A stretch of DNA of 64,000 nucleotides from Cynocephalus volans (GCF_027409185.1 NC_084462.1:43906679-43970678); one strand, 5' to 3'; counted from the first letter of the stretch, positions 1 through 11,470 are shown. The notes: generated from the letters alone by a model not told the origin. Made by a program: numbers and translations.

Positions 1-21
1 TTTTTGGGCAAAACAAATCAT

Positions 22-27
22 TTTATT
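22..27 (-). terminator. Distal AATAAA polyadenylation signal of MEF2A
   Basis: Minus-strand AATAAA. Cleavage 10-30 nt further on would fall at or just outside position 1, so the downstream U/GU-rich element cannot be judged in full. It is chosen as the main end because it is canonical and terminates the motif-rich UTR. Earlier hexamers exist. Confidence 0.55.
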
Positions 28-525
28 CCCTAAAATTTAAAGAGAAATAGAATCTAATGATAGTAAGTTCTAACAATACCCGCTCCCTGTGCCCCCAGCA
101 CACTTTGTTGTATTTTTACAAGGAGTCATTGGAGCCTCCCTGGATTCAGCTGACCCACACCAGTATGCACAGAACAGCCACGCTGAATGGTGGTGGAGAC
201 CACACCCTGCAGGGTCCAGGGCTGCCCAGGAGCCAACAGAGGTGAGGCTGGCAGGGCACGAGACCATCTCCTTGGCCATGTCCCAGCATAAGGAAGGAGA
301 TGTGCAGGTGAAAAGGCCTTTGTGAAAGGAAGGTTAAAGGAGAGGGCTTCTGGGGAAGGGGATGCCTGGTGGCAGCCAGCGCTTTAGTTTCCCCAGGCAA
401 ACATGACAGAGTCTGGATGCACAGTAAGAGCCAGTCCGTCTTTACTGGAGTGAGTGCAGGAGACAAATAGTTTACAACAATCTCTAGCATTGTCTTAACC
501 ATTTGATAAAAAGTTCACTATAATA

Positions 526-531
526 TTTATT
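526..531 (-). terminator. Candidate earlier AATAAA in the MEF2A 3' UTR
   Basis: Minus-strand AATAAA followed in transcript sense by ATTATAGTG. It would shorten the UTR by about 500 nt while keeping most RNA-binding motifs except those below this position. Usage is unknown. Confidence 0.35.
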
Positions 532-2740
532 GTATAATGAAGAAAAAACAACACATTCAGGGAAAAATTGAGATTAACTTATTTTTCTTAAAAGGTTCAT
601 CTCAAGGATGGCAACAAAGTCCAGCTTGTGCCGCCAAACGGTTTTACATGATTAAACCGTGTACAGCTTCTTGTGTGAACTGTTGACTACAAACATTTAC
701 CAAATACATAAATCTCTTTTAAAAAAGCCATTTTAAATATAGCAAAGCAGTGTCCTCTTGCACAGCAAAGTGAAGAAAGTTTCTACAGAGAAATAAAAGT
801 TTTACATTTGTAAAATCTTTTTCACATTCTAATCATCTAGTTTCTTATGATCCAATGCCAGGAGTCTTCAGGTTCCTTATTTACTATGTATTTCTTGTGC
901 GCATGATGGTTAATACAGAAATTATGTTAATGCATCATTAGCTGTCCTTATAGTTAAAGGAAATGGCAAAACATGTATTGTTCTTTTAGAAAAAACCCCT
1001 GATTTAGTCTATAACACAATGGACATAATTAGGGCTCAAAAGATGGAGTTTCGATTGGGACCATCTGTGTACACACAGTGGTGACTTGCACTCAGTGTAG
1101 TACCAGTCAGAGTGCTGAAGGAAGTGCAGCTATTGGGAACTGCACTTTAATCAGTGCAATTTACTCTAAACTTTTTTTGATTTTGTTTTTTAGTAATAAA
1201 ATACTTCTGAAGGGGTAAAATTTTTCTGTGATGGTGTCTTATACAAAACACGCTGAGTCCAAAAGCGTAAAAAATGTTGGTTCTAAAGCAACACCATTAG
1301 TGTCTTCCTCACTCTAGGTTGGTTTCCACCAAGAGACGTGGATGTGGATGTGTTCACGCATGGATGTCTGGGTGAGGGATGTCTGTCAAGTCCATATGCC
1401 CCAAATCACACTGGGCATATGGCAAAAAGGTTAACAGTCAAATATTCAGTTCCTGAAAACGGAATACATTGTTACTTGGTCAGTGTAATTTAAATACAAA
1501 CTCCGAGCCTTGTGTAATATCATTTTAGAAAACAGTAGTTGTACTGATTATAAACCTGCATAGAAAGAAAGACTATTGAGATACAGTCAGAAAAGCCATC
1601 TCATAAGGCACACAAGAAAATAGACAGTAAATGTGAATGTGTTAACTCCTATTCCAATGTACAGCAGAAGTTCATGAACATGCATAAATAATGAAGGAAT
1701 CACTTAACACTTTCAAAGCTATAAATGGTTTACAAAGTGGTAAGGATTATCTTGGAAGTTCAGTGTTGGGAGACTGTCTTTTTTTGATCAGGTGTGACTT
1801 TATGAAGAAATGTGCCTGTAAGTAGTTCAGTAAAATAAGTACATTTTTAAAGAAAAATTAATCCTTTCTGAATAAGAGCCAAATGTTGATAGTGAGAAGA
1901 GACAGCATATCACCCTCCCTTTTTTGGCCTCTATCAAAAGTTACTACCCACACTTCCATTAAAAAGGAATTTTGCAGCCCGTGCATGCCACAGGTTTATC
2001 CTGCACCTAATACCTATATGTCAGTCAGGAAATCTGGCTGATGATTTGTCACAACTAGCAGATAAGGAAAATGTCAAAAGAAACTTAGGGGGAAAAATAA
2101 AATGTAAGTAAAAACTGTAGGTAGCTGCTCAATATTAAGTTTAAAATACAGAAGAGCAGCCAATTTTTAAACCCTTACTTTGAGTTTCTCAGGAAAATTA
2201 GTATTTAAAAATCTATGATGAAAGATATACAGGACTTTGAATTTTATTCATGGCACAAACCCAGTAAACAGATGAACTTGCTATCACCAATTAGTTGTCG
2301 TCTTGTAAGAATAAGGCCTTGTTCAAAATCCAAGCTGAGGGTGGCACTAATTTCAATTAGGATGGCAAGAGTCATGCCAAGTATCTGCACCATAAGAGAA
2401 TTTCTCCCCTCACATCAAAGTGTCATTTCAATGCACAGAATTGTTGATAATAGTAGCATTTTACAACCACATGCGTCTTTCTATTTTTAGAGGGTCAAGG
2501 AAAAAAGATCCCTTCCCCCACAAATATTTTTCCCTAATCATTTACCACTTATAAAACCTTTGTGCTCATCTACTATTTTGCCATTTTCTCTAATATTAAT
2601 TAAATTAGGTCAGCTTTTTCTACTACATTTTTTTCCTCACAAAAGGCAAGTTTTAAATAATGCCTTATAAAATCTGTTACAACACATTTTATATTTATGC
2701 AGGATGAACTTAACACCAATTTTTTTGCCACTTTGCTATT

Positions 2741-2748
2741 TATGTACA
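2741..2748 (-). promoter_or_regulatory. Pumilio response element UGUACAUA
   Basis: Exact match to UGUANAUA on the transcript strand of the 3' UTR, one of four such 8-mers in about 1.3 kb. PUM1/PUM2 bind this motif to repress translation or destabilise mRNA. Confidence 0.55.
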
Positions 2749-3049
2749 CAAAATATATAATGATGCTCAACCCATACAGCACAAAGATTACAATGTAACA
2801 TCACACATTCACCACCAGTGAGGGGAGAAACCCCGTTATACAATCCTCTGAAAAAACTGGGCTAACAATTAAAATCCAAAGTACAGTATATTTAACAAAA
2901 TAGTAAATATTAAACAGTGAGTACTCTACCTAATAAGGACCTCGCCTTTTCCCCCAAATTGGCGGCAATCCACAAAAATATACTTTTTAATCTGGTGACC
3001 ATACAATACATAGGTACTTACATCAAAGGTGATAATATATTTAAGATGC

Positions 3050-3057
3050 TATATACA
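3050..3057 (-). promoter_or_regulatory. Pumilio response element UGUAUAUA
   Basis: Exact UGUANAUA match on the transcript strand, about 300 nt closer to the stop codon than the element at 2741-2748. It sits in AT-rich sequence, so a chance match is possible. Confidence 0.5.
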
Positions 3058-3429
3058 CAAACAGTTTGGCTCAACTTTTAATTTATATATAGAATAATAA
3101 GTGTTCATGGCTTTTTCTTTCCAAGGTTCTGCTTGCAAGATATTTTTGTTTTTTCCCCTCTTAAAATAAAACTAAAAAGTTAAAACAAGATAAAGCTATT
3201 CTCTAAAAAAAAAAAGTTACAACATATAGCTTTGGCTTATATAAATAATTCATAGCAGAATGTGTCAAAAGTAGTGAATATAATTTTATATATAGTCATC
3301 AATTCATAAGGGTGTTTTCTTTCATATAAAATATACATGAGCTAAAATCAGTTTAATTTTTAAGATATGAATGTAAAAAGAAACTTCTGACATATTCCAA
3401 TTATAACTTAATATATTAATTTTACTTTG

Positions 3430-3437
3430 TTAATGCT
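3430..3437 (-). promoter_or_regulatory. miR-155 8-mer seed match (AGCATTAA)
   Basis: The transcript strand reads AGCATTAA, the full 8-mer complement of miR-155 positions 2-8 plus the A1 base, about 725 nt after the stop codon. MEF2A has been reported as a miR-155 target in muscle cells. A weaker 7-mer GCATTAA lies at 927-933. Confidence 0.55.
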
Positions 3438-3678
3438 CTATATTTCTAGGCTAGTATTTTATGAATATCTCATGCTTTCTATTCTTTCCTGTTTTTATTA
3501 GCTAAAGATCACTTCTTTAACCCAATACATTTTTGCACGTGCAAAACATTATGTGTGGGGCTTTTATGTTTTATTTTGGGTTTTTTTTGTTTGCTTTTTA
3601 ATATCAACAGCCCTTTCCCATGCACCCCTTTGCAAAAGAGACCCATGCCAGGTGGGGTAATTAATATAAATGACATTT

Positions 3679-3686
3679 TATGTACA
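3679..3686 (-). promoter_or_regulatory. Pumilio response element UGUACAUA
   Basis: Exact UGUANAUA match on the transcript strand, 475 nt after the stop codon, of the same variant as the sites at 2741-2748 and 4058-4065. Confidence 0.55.
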
Positions 3687-3988
3687 GTATTGCTTTCTTG
3701 GTTCCTGCTTTTCTACTGCTCTGTTCTACAAAGCATTTTTCTTAAGTAACTACAGTCACTGCACAGTTAAATAAAACAAGTAAGGGGCCCTCTAGGTTTC
3801 TGCAAGCTAGTGTGGGAGAATTATATATGGGTAGACATTTCTTTTGCAAAAACTGGTTTTCTTATGAAACAAGTAGTCCAAGGAAGTGCCAGACTGGTCT
3901 GTGCCTACAGGGTGCCTTGTCTGCCATGGGATGCACATCTGCAGACCTATGAGGATTTTGCAGGTAAGTGCCTGATTCTGTGTATGCA

Positions 3989-4030
3989 ACACACACCCAC
4001 ACGTACACACACACTCACACCCACATACAT
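3989..4030 (-). repeat. UG-rich tract in the proximal 3' UTR
   Basis: The plus strand is an imperfect CA run. In the mRNA it becomes about 40 nt of interrupted UG repeats starting roughly 130 nt after the stop codon. UG repeats are bound by CELF and TDP-43 family proteins. It could also be just a degenerate microsatellite. Confidence 0.7.
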
Positions 4031-4057
4031 ATATATGTAAAGGGATATATATGTATG

Positions 4058-4065
4058 TATGTACA
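4058..4065 (-). promoter_or_regulatory. Pumilio response element UGUACAUA
   Basis: Exact UGUANAUA match on the transcript strand about 95 nt after the stop codon. It overlaps a short TG/TA repeat, so part of its occurrence may be compositional. Confidence 0.45.
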
Positions 4066-4160
4066 TATAAATATATTTAACTCATGTCCTTATTTACCAA
4101 TTTAGATATGTAGGGCAGTTCACTGCAGTAACACAAAGTACAAACATCAGCCTGGAAGCC

Positions 4161-4518
4161 TTAGGTCACCCATGCGTCCATCCTCATTCGCTTTACAGAA
4201 GGGCTTTCTCTGTCCTCAGTATTTGGGGGTCGGCCAAGCACAATTGGAGAATGGAAGTCACCCCGTGGATCCTCCCGGTCACTTCCATCATAGGAGCTAC
4301 TAGAGCTGCTCAGACTGTCCACAGGGGAACGCCCCATTTCTTGCCGGGGCTGGGGCTGAGGCTGTGGGGCTTGTGGTGGCGGCTGCTGCTGAGGCTGCTG
4401 CTGGAAGCCTGATGGGGTCATTCGATCCCGGGGAGGTGAAATTGGTTCTGACTTAATGTTGATGTTTTGGTTGGTATTAATGGATAAATTTGAACCCTGA
4501 GATAACTGGCCTCCAGAG
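4161..4518 (-). CDS. MEF2A: MEF2A terminal coding exon with SUMO switch, Gln/Pro tract and NLS
   Basis: The coding part is 358 nt: one base finishes Val379, then residues 380-497 and TAA at 4163-4161. The acceptor is ttcag ending at 4519. In order it shows the SUMO/acetyl switch motif IKSEPISPP (psi-K-x-E-x-x-S-P; Lys401 and Ser406, equal to human Lys403 and Ser408), a Gln/Pro tract [19 protein letters not shown], a serine run [14 protein letters not shown], and the C-terminal nuclear localisation signal KRMRMDAW. The long uninterrupted glutamine run of the human protein is replaced by two Q3 blocks split by proline. The local base composition is GC- and CAG-rich against AT-rich surroundings. 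The reading frame is intact. Confidence 0.97.
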
Positions 4519-6104
4519 CTGAAGGAAAAAAGAGAGATGTTAGAAGGTTTGTGAGTGGATCTGCATAACTGGAATGATATTATGGACACCACCTGACTGA
4601 GAAAAGCCCACAGTCTAAAATCTTGTCAAATTCCCCAAGACTGGTTTTGGTGGTTTCCTTCAGTGCTTGTCACAAAAGGAATCACATCTCCCTGGGAAGA
4701 AAGAAAACAGTACAGTTGAGTCCTTATGTTGTTACTTAATTCTACCCACAACCATGGTACTTTTTCAGCTCAAGTATCCAAAACAGTGTCATGTCTAATT
4801 CTGTGCATGGACCAAAAAGAACAACGTGGCCGCTTGAATTCTGCTATCTCTTCTTCCTCAGTATCATCTCTGCTCTGGCCCTGTGATAGGCACATCATCT
4901 CATCTATTCTCAAAACAACTCTATGAAGTAAACTGTGTCATCCTTATGTTCCAGATGAGGATACAGTCTCAGAAAGGCTAAGGAACTTGCTTAAAGTAGT
5001 ACAGTATACAGGCCTGAGCTTTGAGCCTTTTCTACTTCCTTTTCCAAGGCTATTTTTAATATGTTCATTTAGAATGCTCAGGACAGGCCTAAGGGCCAAA
5101 CCCTATGTAGGCTGAGATACTGTTCCTTTTTTCGTGACATAATTCCCAAGAAGACTACTGATAACAATGTGTATTGTGAAGTTATTTCAGAATGCAGGAG
5201 GGAAAAACAGCAAACCTACTGAACCCAGATTCTCTGGGGACTTTCTGGACAGGAGGCTGGGGTGTCCCTACTGCAGGGGCGAGGCTGCCAGCCCTCATGG
5301 AGGCAGCACGGTCTGCTATGTTGTCCCCTCTTCTGGGATGCTCTCCTCCACCCGTTCCATGGGCCTACTGTCATCCCAGTTCTACAAAGGCCCTGTTTCT
5401 TCTCCCTGTTGCTCAGGGATGCCTGCTGTCATCTGGGCATCACCGTATATCCTCTCTGCTTATATCCTCACACCCTGCCCATAAGGAACGTTCTCTTTGT
5501 GAATGAGTACAGTGTGTGACTGGGCTGGGATCAACCACACAAACCCTATGGAGCCTGATTTATAAGATACCCAATCCCCTCCCCTCTTTTCCTGCCCTTT
5601 AATCCAGGGAGAAAACAAAAGTACAGATCATCTTCCTGTTCTCCTTGTCTACAGATATTTACCAAAGCAAAAAAAGGGAAGGGTGGTAGTTGAACCTGAA
5701 TGACTTCAAGCTGCCTTTCCTCAAGCAGTGGAATCAAAGACAGGTGTTGGGACGTAGGGGTGGGAGTGGGTGGCTTAATCACTGGTCAGTAGGTAGAAGA
5801 GGGGTGCATGTGGGTGACATCTGTGCTCTGAACCCCCTTAGATCCTAGTTGAGTCTCTCTCTCTCTCAGTATATACCCATAAGAGAAGTCGTGCTCCCTG
5901 AATCCATTCAAGGAATGCCTAGTTTGCTCAGTATCCAAGCAATTATCTAGAGCCATGTAAAGAAAATATTTTCTCCCAACATTTGTCTCCACCTAAAGAA
6001 GAATCATTGCAGGATTACTCACAAAGCAAAAGACTTGTAACTGATAGAAAAAGAGTGTGTGCAGGCCAGGAGTAAAGATTTGGGGAAAATTTCTAGTTAC
6101 TCAC
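4519..6104 (-). other. MEF2A intron before the terminal exon (1,586 nt)
   Basis: GT at 6104-6103 and AG at 4520-4519. It contains a MIR at about 4890-5040. The piece 5160-5520 is unusually GC-rich, with overlapping plus-strand open frames but no recognisable protein; nothing else was identified. Confidence 0.9.
4890..5040 (-). repeat. MIR SINE fragment
   Basis: The read-through resembles the MIR core in reverse: a 'Cagatgaggat-c' block, then gaaaggctaaggaacttgc, in the right order and spacing. It is heavily diverged, as expected for a mammal-wide element. Confidence 0.65.
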
Positions 6105-6231
6105 ACAAGAGAGCTGAGGGCTGCTTGTCCCAGATGGTGTTGCTGCCAGGCCGACACCTGTCCCAGAGACAGCATTCCTGGAGAGTTGAAGCCTTGCAGG
6201 GCTGACAGGTCAGCGCTGGTCAGTGAATAAT
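6105..6231 (-). CDS. MEF2A: MEF2A exon with the ERK5-type Ser site
   Basis: The exon is 127 nt: two bases finish Asp337, then residues 338-378 and two bases of Val379, YSLTSADLSALQGFNSPGML to GQAALSSL. The acceptor is tag at 6234-6232 and the donor GTGAGT starts at 6104; the 3' phase is 2. FNSPGM holds Ser353, equivalent to human Ser355, a site reported for ERK5 (BMK1) and CaMK-linked signalling. VSAWQQHHLGQ is glutamine/histidine-rich and typical of MEF2A. The exon lies in the core transactivation region. Confidence 0.96.
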
Positions 6232-9200
6232 CTACAAAGGAAGACAAGATCGCTCTGTGTGCAATGGAAGGACTGTGCCAAGTTTATTTTTCAAAGAGCA
6301 GCTGCAAAATCTCCCAGGTTGTGAGAAGCCAGGTATTTCACAACAAAACAACGCACTTATGGGTCTAAAACCCATAGAGTTTTTTCTTTTGGGAGGTTTA
6401 TAAAATCTAGTTATAGTTAATTGTCTGGGATTATTTAAATAATAAAAGGTCATCACTAAAGGATGTTCCTGTACAATTGTTATTTTCAATAAACACATCT
6501 GCCACAACCCTCTGGAACAAGTGTTTCTACACTTGAGCTCACCAGTCTGAATCAGCAAGTCTTGATGAAGCACAGGGGGCGGGGCAGGGGGGAGAGGCAG
6601 GGGGGCAGGAAAGACACAGAATCCCTTCTTATGGGGTGTCAAGCTTAGTGGCATAGACATTAAATACATCACTACACAATTAATTGCATTTGTTTAAAGT
6701 ATTGGGACTATCATAGCTCCCTGACATCATGCAAAATAATTTAGAGTTCATGGAAAAACTCTGTGTCACAAGAGTATGACACAGCTCATTTTATATGACT
6801 GCTTCAGCCATAATCACTGACCAAGACTTAGGACATCAGTTATCACTCACACAGTTATTTTAGCTCATCATTACTGCCTTTTCCATTTAGTTCTAAAGAG
6901 AGGTGGCAAAAACTTCTACTTTTAACTTCTTTCTCATGTCTCAAGAGGGGTGTTTAAAGAAGTTGGTCTTCCAAAGTGAATTAACATTTCAAAAAAAGGA
7001 ACTGAGTTGAAGCACCATAGCTGGCACTTAGGACTCTGTCCTGACTCTGTTCTTTCTCATTCTATATGCTCCAAGATTGCCACAGCCACCCCCATGGAGG
7101 CTGGGGCAGGGGGCACATCACGCTAATTCCTTCCCCAGTGCCCCCTCCAACCCACAACCCTCTTTTGACCTCTGGGTCCTTCCAATGACCTACATGACAT
7201 GTCCACTTGGATGCCTCTCCAAACACCTCAATTTGACATGGCCCTAACTGGACTCATCCTTCCCTCCAAACCTGCTCTTCCTTTAACACTCCCTGTCTTA
7301 GTAAGTGGCCCCAACACTTGCCCAGCGGCCCATGCCAGAAACCTGCAGGTGCTGGCCTTGCTGCCTCTCTGTTCTCGCACTCCCATCAGCCGCCAAGTTT
7401 GGTCACTCCTATCTACAGTCCCTCAAGCCTGCTCAAGTTTCAACATCGCTACTGCCACCACTCTAATCCAAGCCATCAGTAACCATTACTTGGGACTACT
7501 ATAATAGCCTCTTAGGTGGTTTGCTGGCATCCATGTGCACTGCAGCCAAAGCTGTCTTTTTAAAACAACAAATGTGATCAGGACACTCGTCTACTTAAAA
7601 CCTTTTTATGACTTCCTGATGCTCTCAAGACAATGTCTAAAATCCTCACGGCCTAAAAATCCCTACTTACATCTTTAGTCTCAACTCTAACTGCCCCTAC
7701 CCCGTCCCCATCCCCCTGCCATGCTCCTGCAGACTCCTAGCCTACGTGCAGGTACTCCCTCTCCCGGGAGAACTCTCCCTGCTCTGCTTAGTTGAGTCAT
7801 GTATACTCCTTCACGTCTAAACTGAAATGATGCCCTTGACGTAACTGTCATACTGTTTGTCTTGTGTCTTTTCCCCACGACAGACCCTAAGTTCCACTGC
7901 TGACCATGAACTCTTGTATTTCCACTGCCTGGCATAGTACCTGCCATGCAGTAGGTGTTCAATAAATATTCGTTGAATAGATACATGAATAAGTTTGTGA
8001 AGCTGGGAGTGATCTTACTGATGGGCATGAGGAAGTGTCCAGAGGATTCCTTTGCACATGAGTGTTTTATTTTTTAAAATGTTGCTTGTTTATTCTTCCC
8101 TTCAGTGGTTGTCTCACATGTGATTGACACTAAACATGTACAGAAGGGGATATACTCACAAAAGATAAACATAGACAAGTGTTTACAAAAGGCAAATAGA
8201 TACATAAGTTAAAGATAATATGGTACACACAAACAGAAACCTCTTTTTCAGGTGTTCTGAAAAAGAGAGCAAAGACAGTCAAAAGATGGAATGAGACTGA
8301 AGTCAAGCGACTAACGGTTTTGAGAGCACCTAACTCCATTTTTATGTTTTGGTAATTCCTTCTAGACTTAAAAAATAAATTCTTTCTAATCGAATGCATT
8401 TATAAAAATATGAAAAGTGAAATTTCTAAGTATATTGAAAAATCTATAATGAAATGCTCAGTAAACCGCAATCTAACTTTGACACCCAGGTCATGCTCCA
8501 TCTTCTCAGCCAATACTCCTCTGAACATTCTAGCCTACCCCTCTTTCCCCACCTTCTCAGGTCTGAGAGTAGAAACTGGTAACTGCAACAACCCAGGACT
8601 TGACCTCCATGGTTAACAACTTTGGTGTGTCCTGTCTCCTTATCTAGAATAAATTTAGGAGAAGAGATATGTTCCTAGAAAAGTGTCTCTTTTATGGCAG
8701 ATGATTAATGCAGTGAACAGAATTTCTATGAATGCATAATCCCAGGCTTTACTCTGAAACCTTGCTCTGTGCAAGACACAGATAATAAGCTACAATTCAC
8801 AGACCCCAGGCTAGTTTGCAGTTGATGGATTTGGGTAATTTTTTCATATTGATTGTTGGAAAAAGTAATGGACATTTCCTAAGAGGCTTTCTTTTTCAAT
8901 AATACCTTTTAAAGATGTTTCTGCTTTAAAAGAACTACTTGGAATTAAAGTGGCAATCAAATGTATCAATTGGGGTGCTCTAGACAGCAGTTTGAAAGCA
9001 CTGTGCCAAAGCATTTACCCTGAAGTCTAAAATTAGATGATCTTTATTACCACAGTCTACTTATGAGAATCAAAAAGAATAACTTCTCTGCACTGCAGTC
9101 TCTGAATTATTGGCAAAGTATAATTTAACTACTGCCTTCTTTCCTTCTTCCTTTGACGCATCAAGTATTTGGCTCAGCTGGTGAGAAAGTGAAACCACAT

Positions 9201-9975
9201 GTGTTTTCTGCCCCTCCTTAAAATGGCAAACTAAACAAAACGTGCCCCACACCATGATTCTCCATACAGCCCTCATGACTAAAAGCACCCTCCAGTTTAG
9301 TATTCTTAAACTTTCCTAATACACTCCCAAATTAGGGTATCTTAAGATGAAATGTCTAAATAAACACAACTGAGTGAAAAGCTCATCTCAGAGGCAAAGA
9401 GTGACTGGCTCTGAGGAGAAATGAGAAAGGTCCCTGTTTTGCCCCTCAGGCACAAATGACATAGACCAAACTAGTCATTAGGGGGAGAAAAACAGCCTGC
9501 CTGACATAGCCAAACACCTGCCACATCCCCAAGTCTTAGGACCAAAGGGATTCATGGTCTTTCCCAAAGCAGGTTAACACAGTATAAACACAAACATCTT
9601 ATTTCAAAAGCCTGGAAAAGTAAGGTACTGTGTAGTGAGAAACTACCTAGAAGATACCTGAGCAAGAGGCTACTGCCCTTCTTGCTTCATGCATGCAACA
9701 ATTTTGATAGCAGCTACTTGTTTTTTTGTCGAGGTAAGTAAAAGTTCATAATGGAGAAACAGAAATAACTTATTCAACTCATTCTACCATTAGTGTGTTT
9801 TTTGTAATTTTTTTCAAGGTTAGCATGTGTTTTTACAATATATCCAAATTTGAATCTAAAAAACTAGAAATAATTTACTTTAATAAATGTACTTTAAAAA
9901 AAAAATCACAAAAGCACATGTTGATCACAAAACAGAGAGAAATAAAATCCACTCAAGGCACCAGGGCAGGCTCAC
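6232..9975 (-). other. MEF2A intron (3,744 nt)
   Basis: Donor GTGAGC at 9975, acceptor tag at 6234-6232. An L2 LINE 3' portion fills about 7070-7990. At 6575-6605 there is a short plus-strand G-run region (ggggcggggcagggggg type). The rest, including 8000-9970, shows no recognised element. Confidence 0.9.
7070..7990 (+). mobile_element. L2 LINE 3' fragment
   Basis: About 0.9 kb of C- and T-rich sequence ends in the L2 3' signature: a 'ctgcctggcatagta' block followed by 'gtaggtgttcaataaatatt' and gttgaatagat. Open frames inside are decayed. The orientation is opposite to MEF2A. Confidence 0.7.
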
Positions 9976-10102
9976 CAGTGTTGTAGGCGGTTGGCATTGC
10001 TGAGTACACGAGTCCCTGTGGAGGCAAGCTTGGGGTGGTCACAGACACGACCGGGGTAGCAAGAGGTTGAGTGGCTTGAGAACTGCTTATCCTTTGGGTA
10101 TT
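9976..10102 (-). CDS. MEF2A: MEF2A exon with p38 phosphorylation sites
   Basis: The exon is 127 nt, residues 295-336 plus one base of Asp337, NTQRISSSQATQPLATPVVS to MPTAYNT. The acceptor is cag at 10105-10103, the donor GTGAGC starts at 9975, and the 3' phase is 1. LATPVV and TTPSLPP place threonines at 310 and 317, two below the human p38 sites Thr312 and Thr319, so both sites are kept. They are phosphorylated after p38 docks on the motif encoded at 21896-22083. If the beta exon is skipped this exon joins Leu286 directly without a frame change. Confidence 0.96.
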
Positions 10103-11284
10103 CTGTGGGAGATCAGAAATAAGACAAAGTGTTTTTATTTGGTATTTATGTTCAGAGTTAGTATTTTAAAAATAACTTTCAATTTAAAAGTGACATTTTT
10201 CACAATTTTATTGAATGTCATTATTTCCTGAAACAGTGATGATATGAACACTTTAAGAATACTAATGGGAATAACTAAATATTTAAGGAACACATTTTAA
10301 CATTAATTATTCATTTTCCCTTTTTAAATAGAGTTTATTAATGTCAGAGACACAGCCTTAAAATAGAAACTTACATTATGGGCGGTAACACTGTTATGTG
10401 TTAGCATAAGTGAGGACTTGATGCCACCAGAAATACTCTCAGGCTATCCTTAGTGAAATACGTGCAGGTTTTAAATACCTGATATAATAGCAAAGGTCAT
10501 TTGTATATAGAGGGATTATATGTCCATGAGTACAGGAATCAAAACTGCTGTTTTATGCAGCATTCACATGTTAACATGGTTTGAAGTCATGGCTTGAGTG
10601 CAGCCTGTATTCTGATTTCCTTCCCTCTGATCCTGCAGTTGACCTATTTTTTAAAAGCAAATTCAGATATGTATCCCTTTGCAGTCTCCCAGCCTTCTGA
10701 CAGGTGAGGCTTTGAGTAGAGACATTTGAATAAAATAAACGCTGGTGGGGCTGCAGATGGAGCAATATTAAATGCTTACTAACTAACTGCACCTATGTAG
10801 CATCCTAACCGTTACACTGGGAATGAATAAAAAAAGTCTACTATTAAATAATCAAGTTAGTTTAAGACAGTCATTGTCCTCTATGTGCAGGAGTATGACA
10901 GAACCAGTTTTTCACCATACTGGCTTAAAGTAACATTTCTTCAAAATCAAGAGTCAGAGAACAGAGTGGACCCCACGTTGCAAGCATGTAAGAAGGCCAA
11001 AGCACAACTCCAACTTGCATATTTTATAAATGAAGAAGTCAGAGCCTGCTGGGTGACAGTCGGGGTCTAAGCCCAACTTACATTTAATAAATTTAATAAA
11101 TGTAAAATTCAGTCCGTTGAGATTATAAAGATTCACAATGGGATTCAGTTTTCTCTATTACCATTTTCAGAAGGGCACATCAGAAGGTGGCCTCTGGCGA
11201 GATCTAAATACCTGAAAAGTGATCATTTGATGAGGATCCAGTTCTCAGATTAGTGCTTATAGACTGTGCAGTATGTAGATGTAC

Positions 11285-11470
11285 TGCCTGAGTTTTTGTC
11301 CCAGAATCACCATTTTCAAAGCACTGGGAAACCCATTTAACCTCTCTGAAACTCTTCACTTGCCAAGTAGAGAAGACAGCAATCTTTGTCCTGCCTGCCT
11401 TGCAGTGCTACTGTGAGAACAGGTAACTGAAGTATTACACAAATGTAAGATAGTATCTTAAAGTTATTGT
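11285..11470 (+). repeat. MIR SINE fragment
   Basis: Order and spacing follow the MIR core: 'gggaaacccatttaacctct', then a diverged 'cacttgccaagtagagaaga' block, then gtgctactgtgagaac. Moderately diverged. Confidence 0.6.

Larger units (their letters stand above)
1..4160 (-). other. MEF2A: MEF2A 3' untranslated region
   Basis: From the TAA at 4161 to the window edge no splice signals or reading frames of note interrupt a 4.16-kb stretch that ends near a distal polyadenylation hexamer at 22-27. It is AT-rich and carries four UGUANAUA elements, a miR-155-type 8-mer, AU-rich pentamers (for example around 1684-1691) and a UG-rich tract just after the stop. The MEF2A 3' UTR is a described cis-acting translational repressor. 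The exact 3' end is not proven: earlier hexamers at 526-531, 2243-2248, 3494-3499 and 3570-3575 could give shorter forms. Confidence 0.8.

Noticed and set aside
3810..4040. 76-codon plus-strand frame with a CAG/GTAAGT donor-like word near 3961-3968
   Set aside because: It lies antisense within the MEF2A 3' UTR and shows no conserved protein features; the donor-like word has no partner exon.
5167..5519. Three overlapping plus-strand frames of 85-105 codons
   Set aside because: They overlap in different frames in a GC-rich intron patch, as expected by chance; none resembles a protein family.
7199..7504. 101-codon frame on the plus strand
   Set aside because: Composition product of an L2 LINE 3' region, not a host gene.
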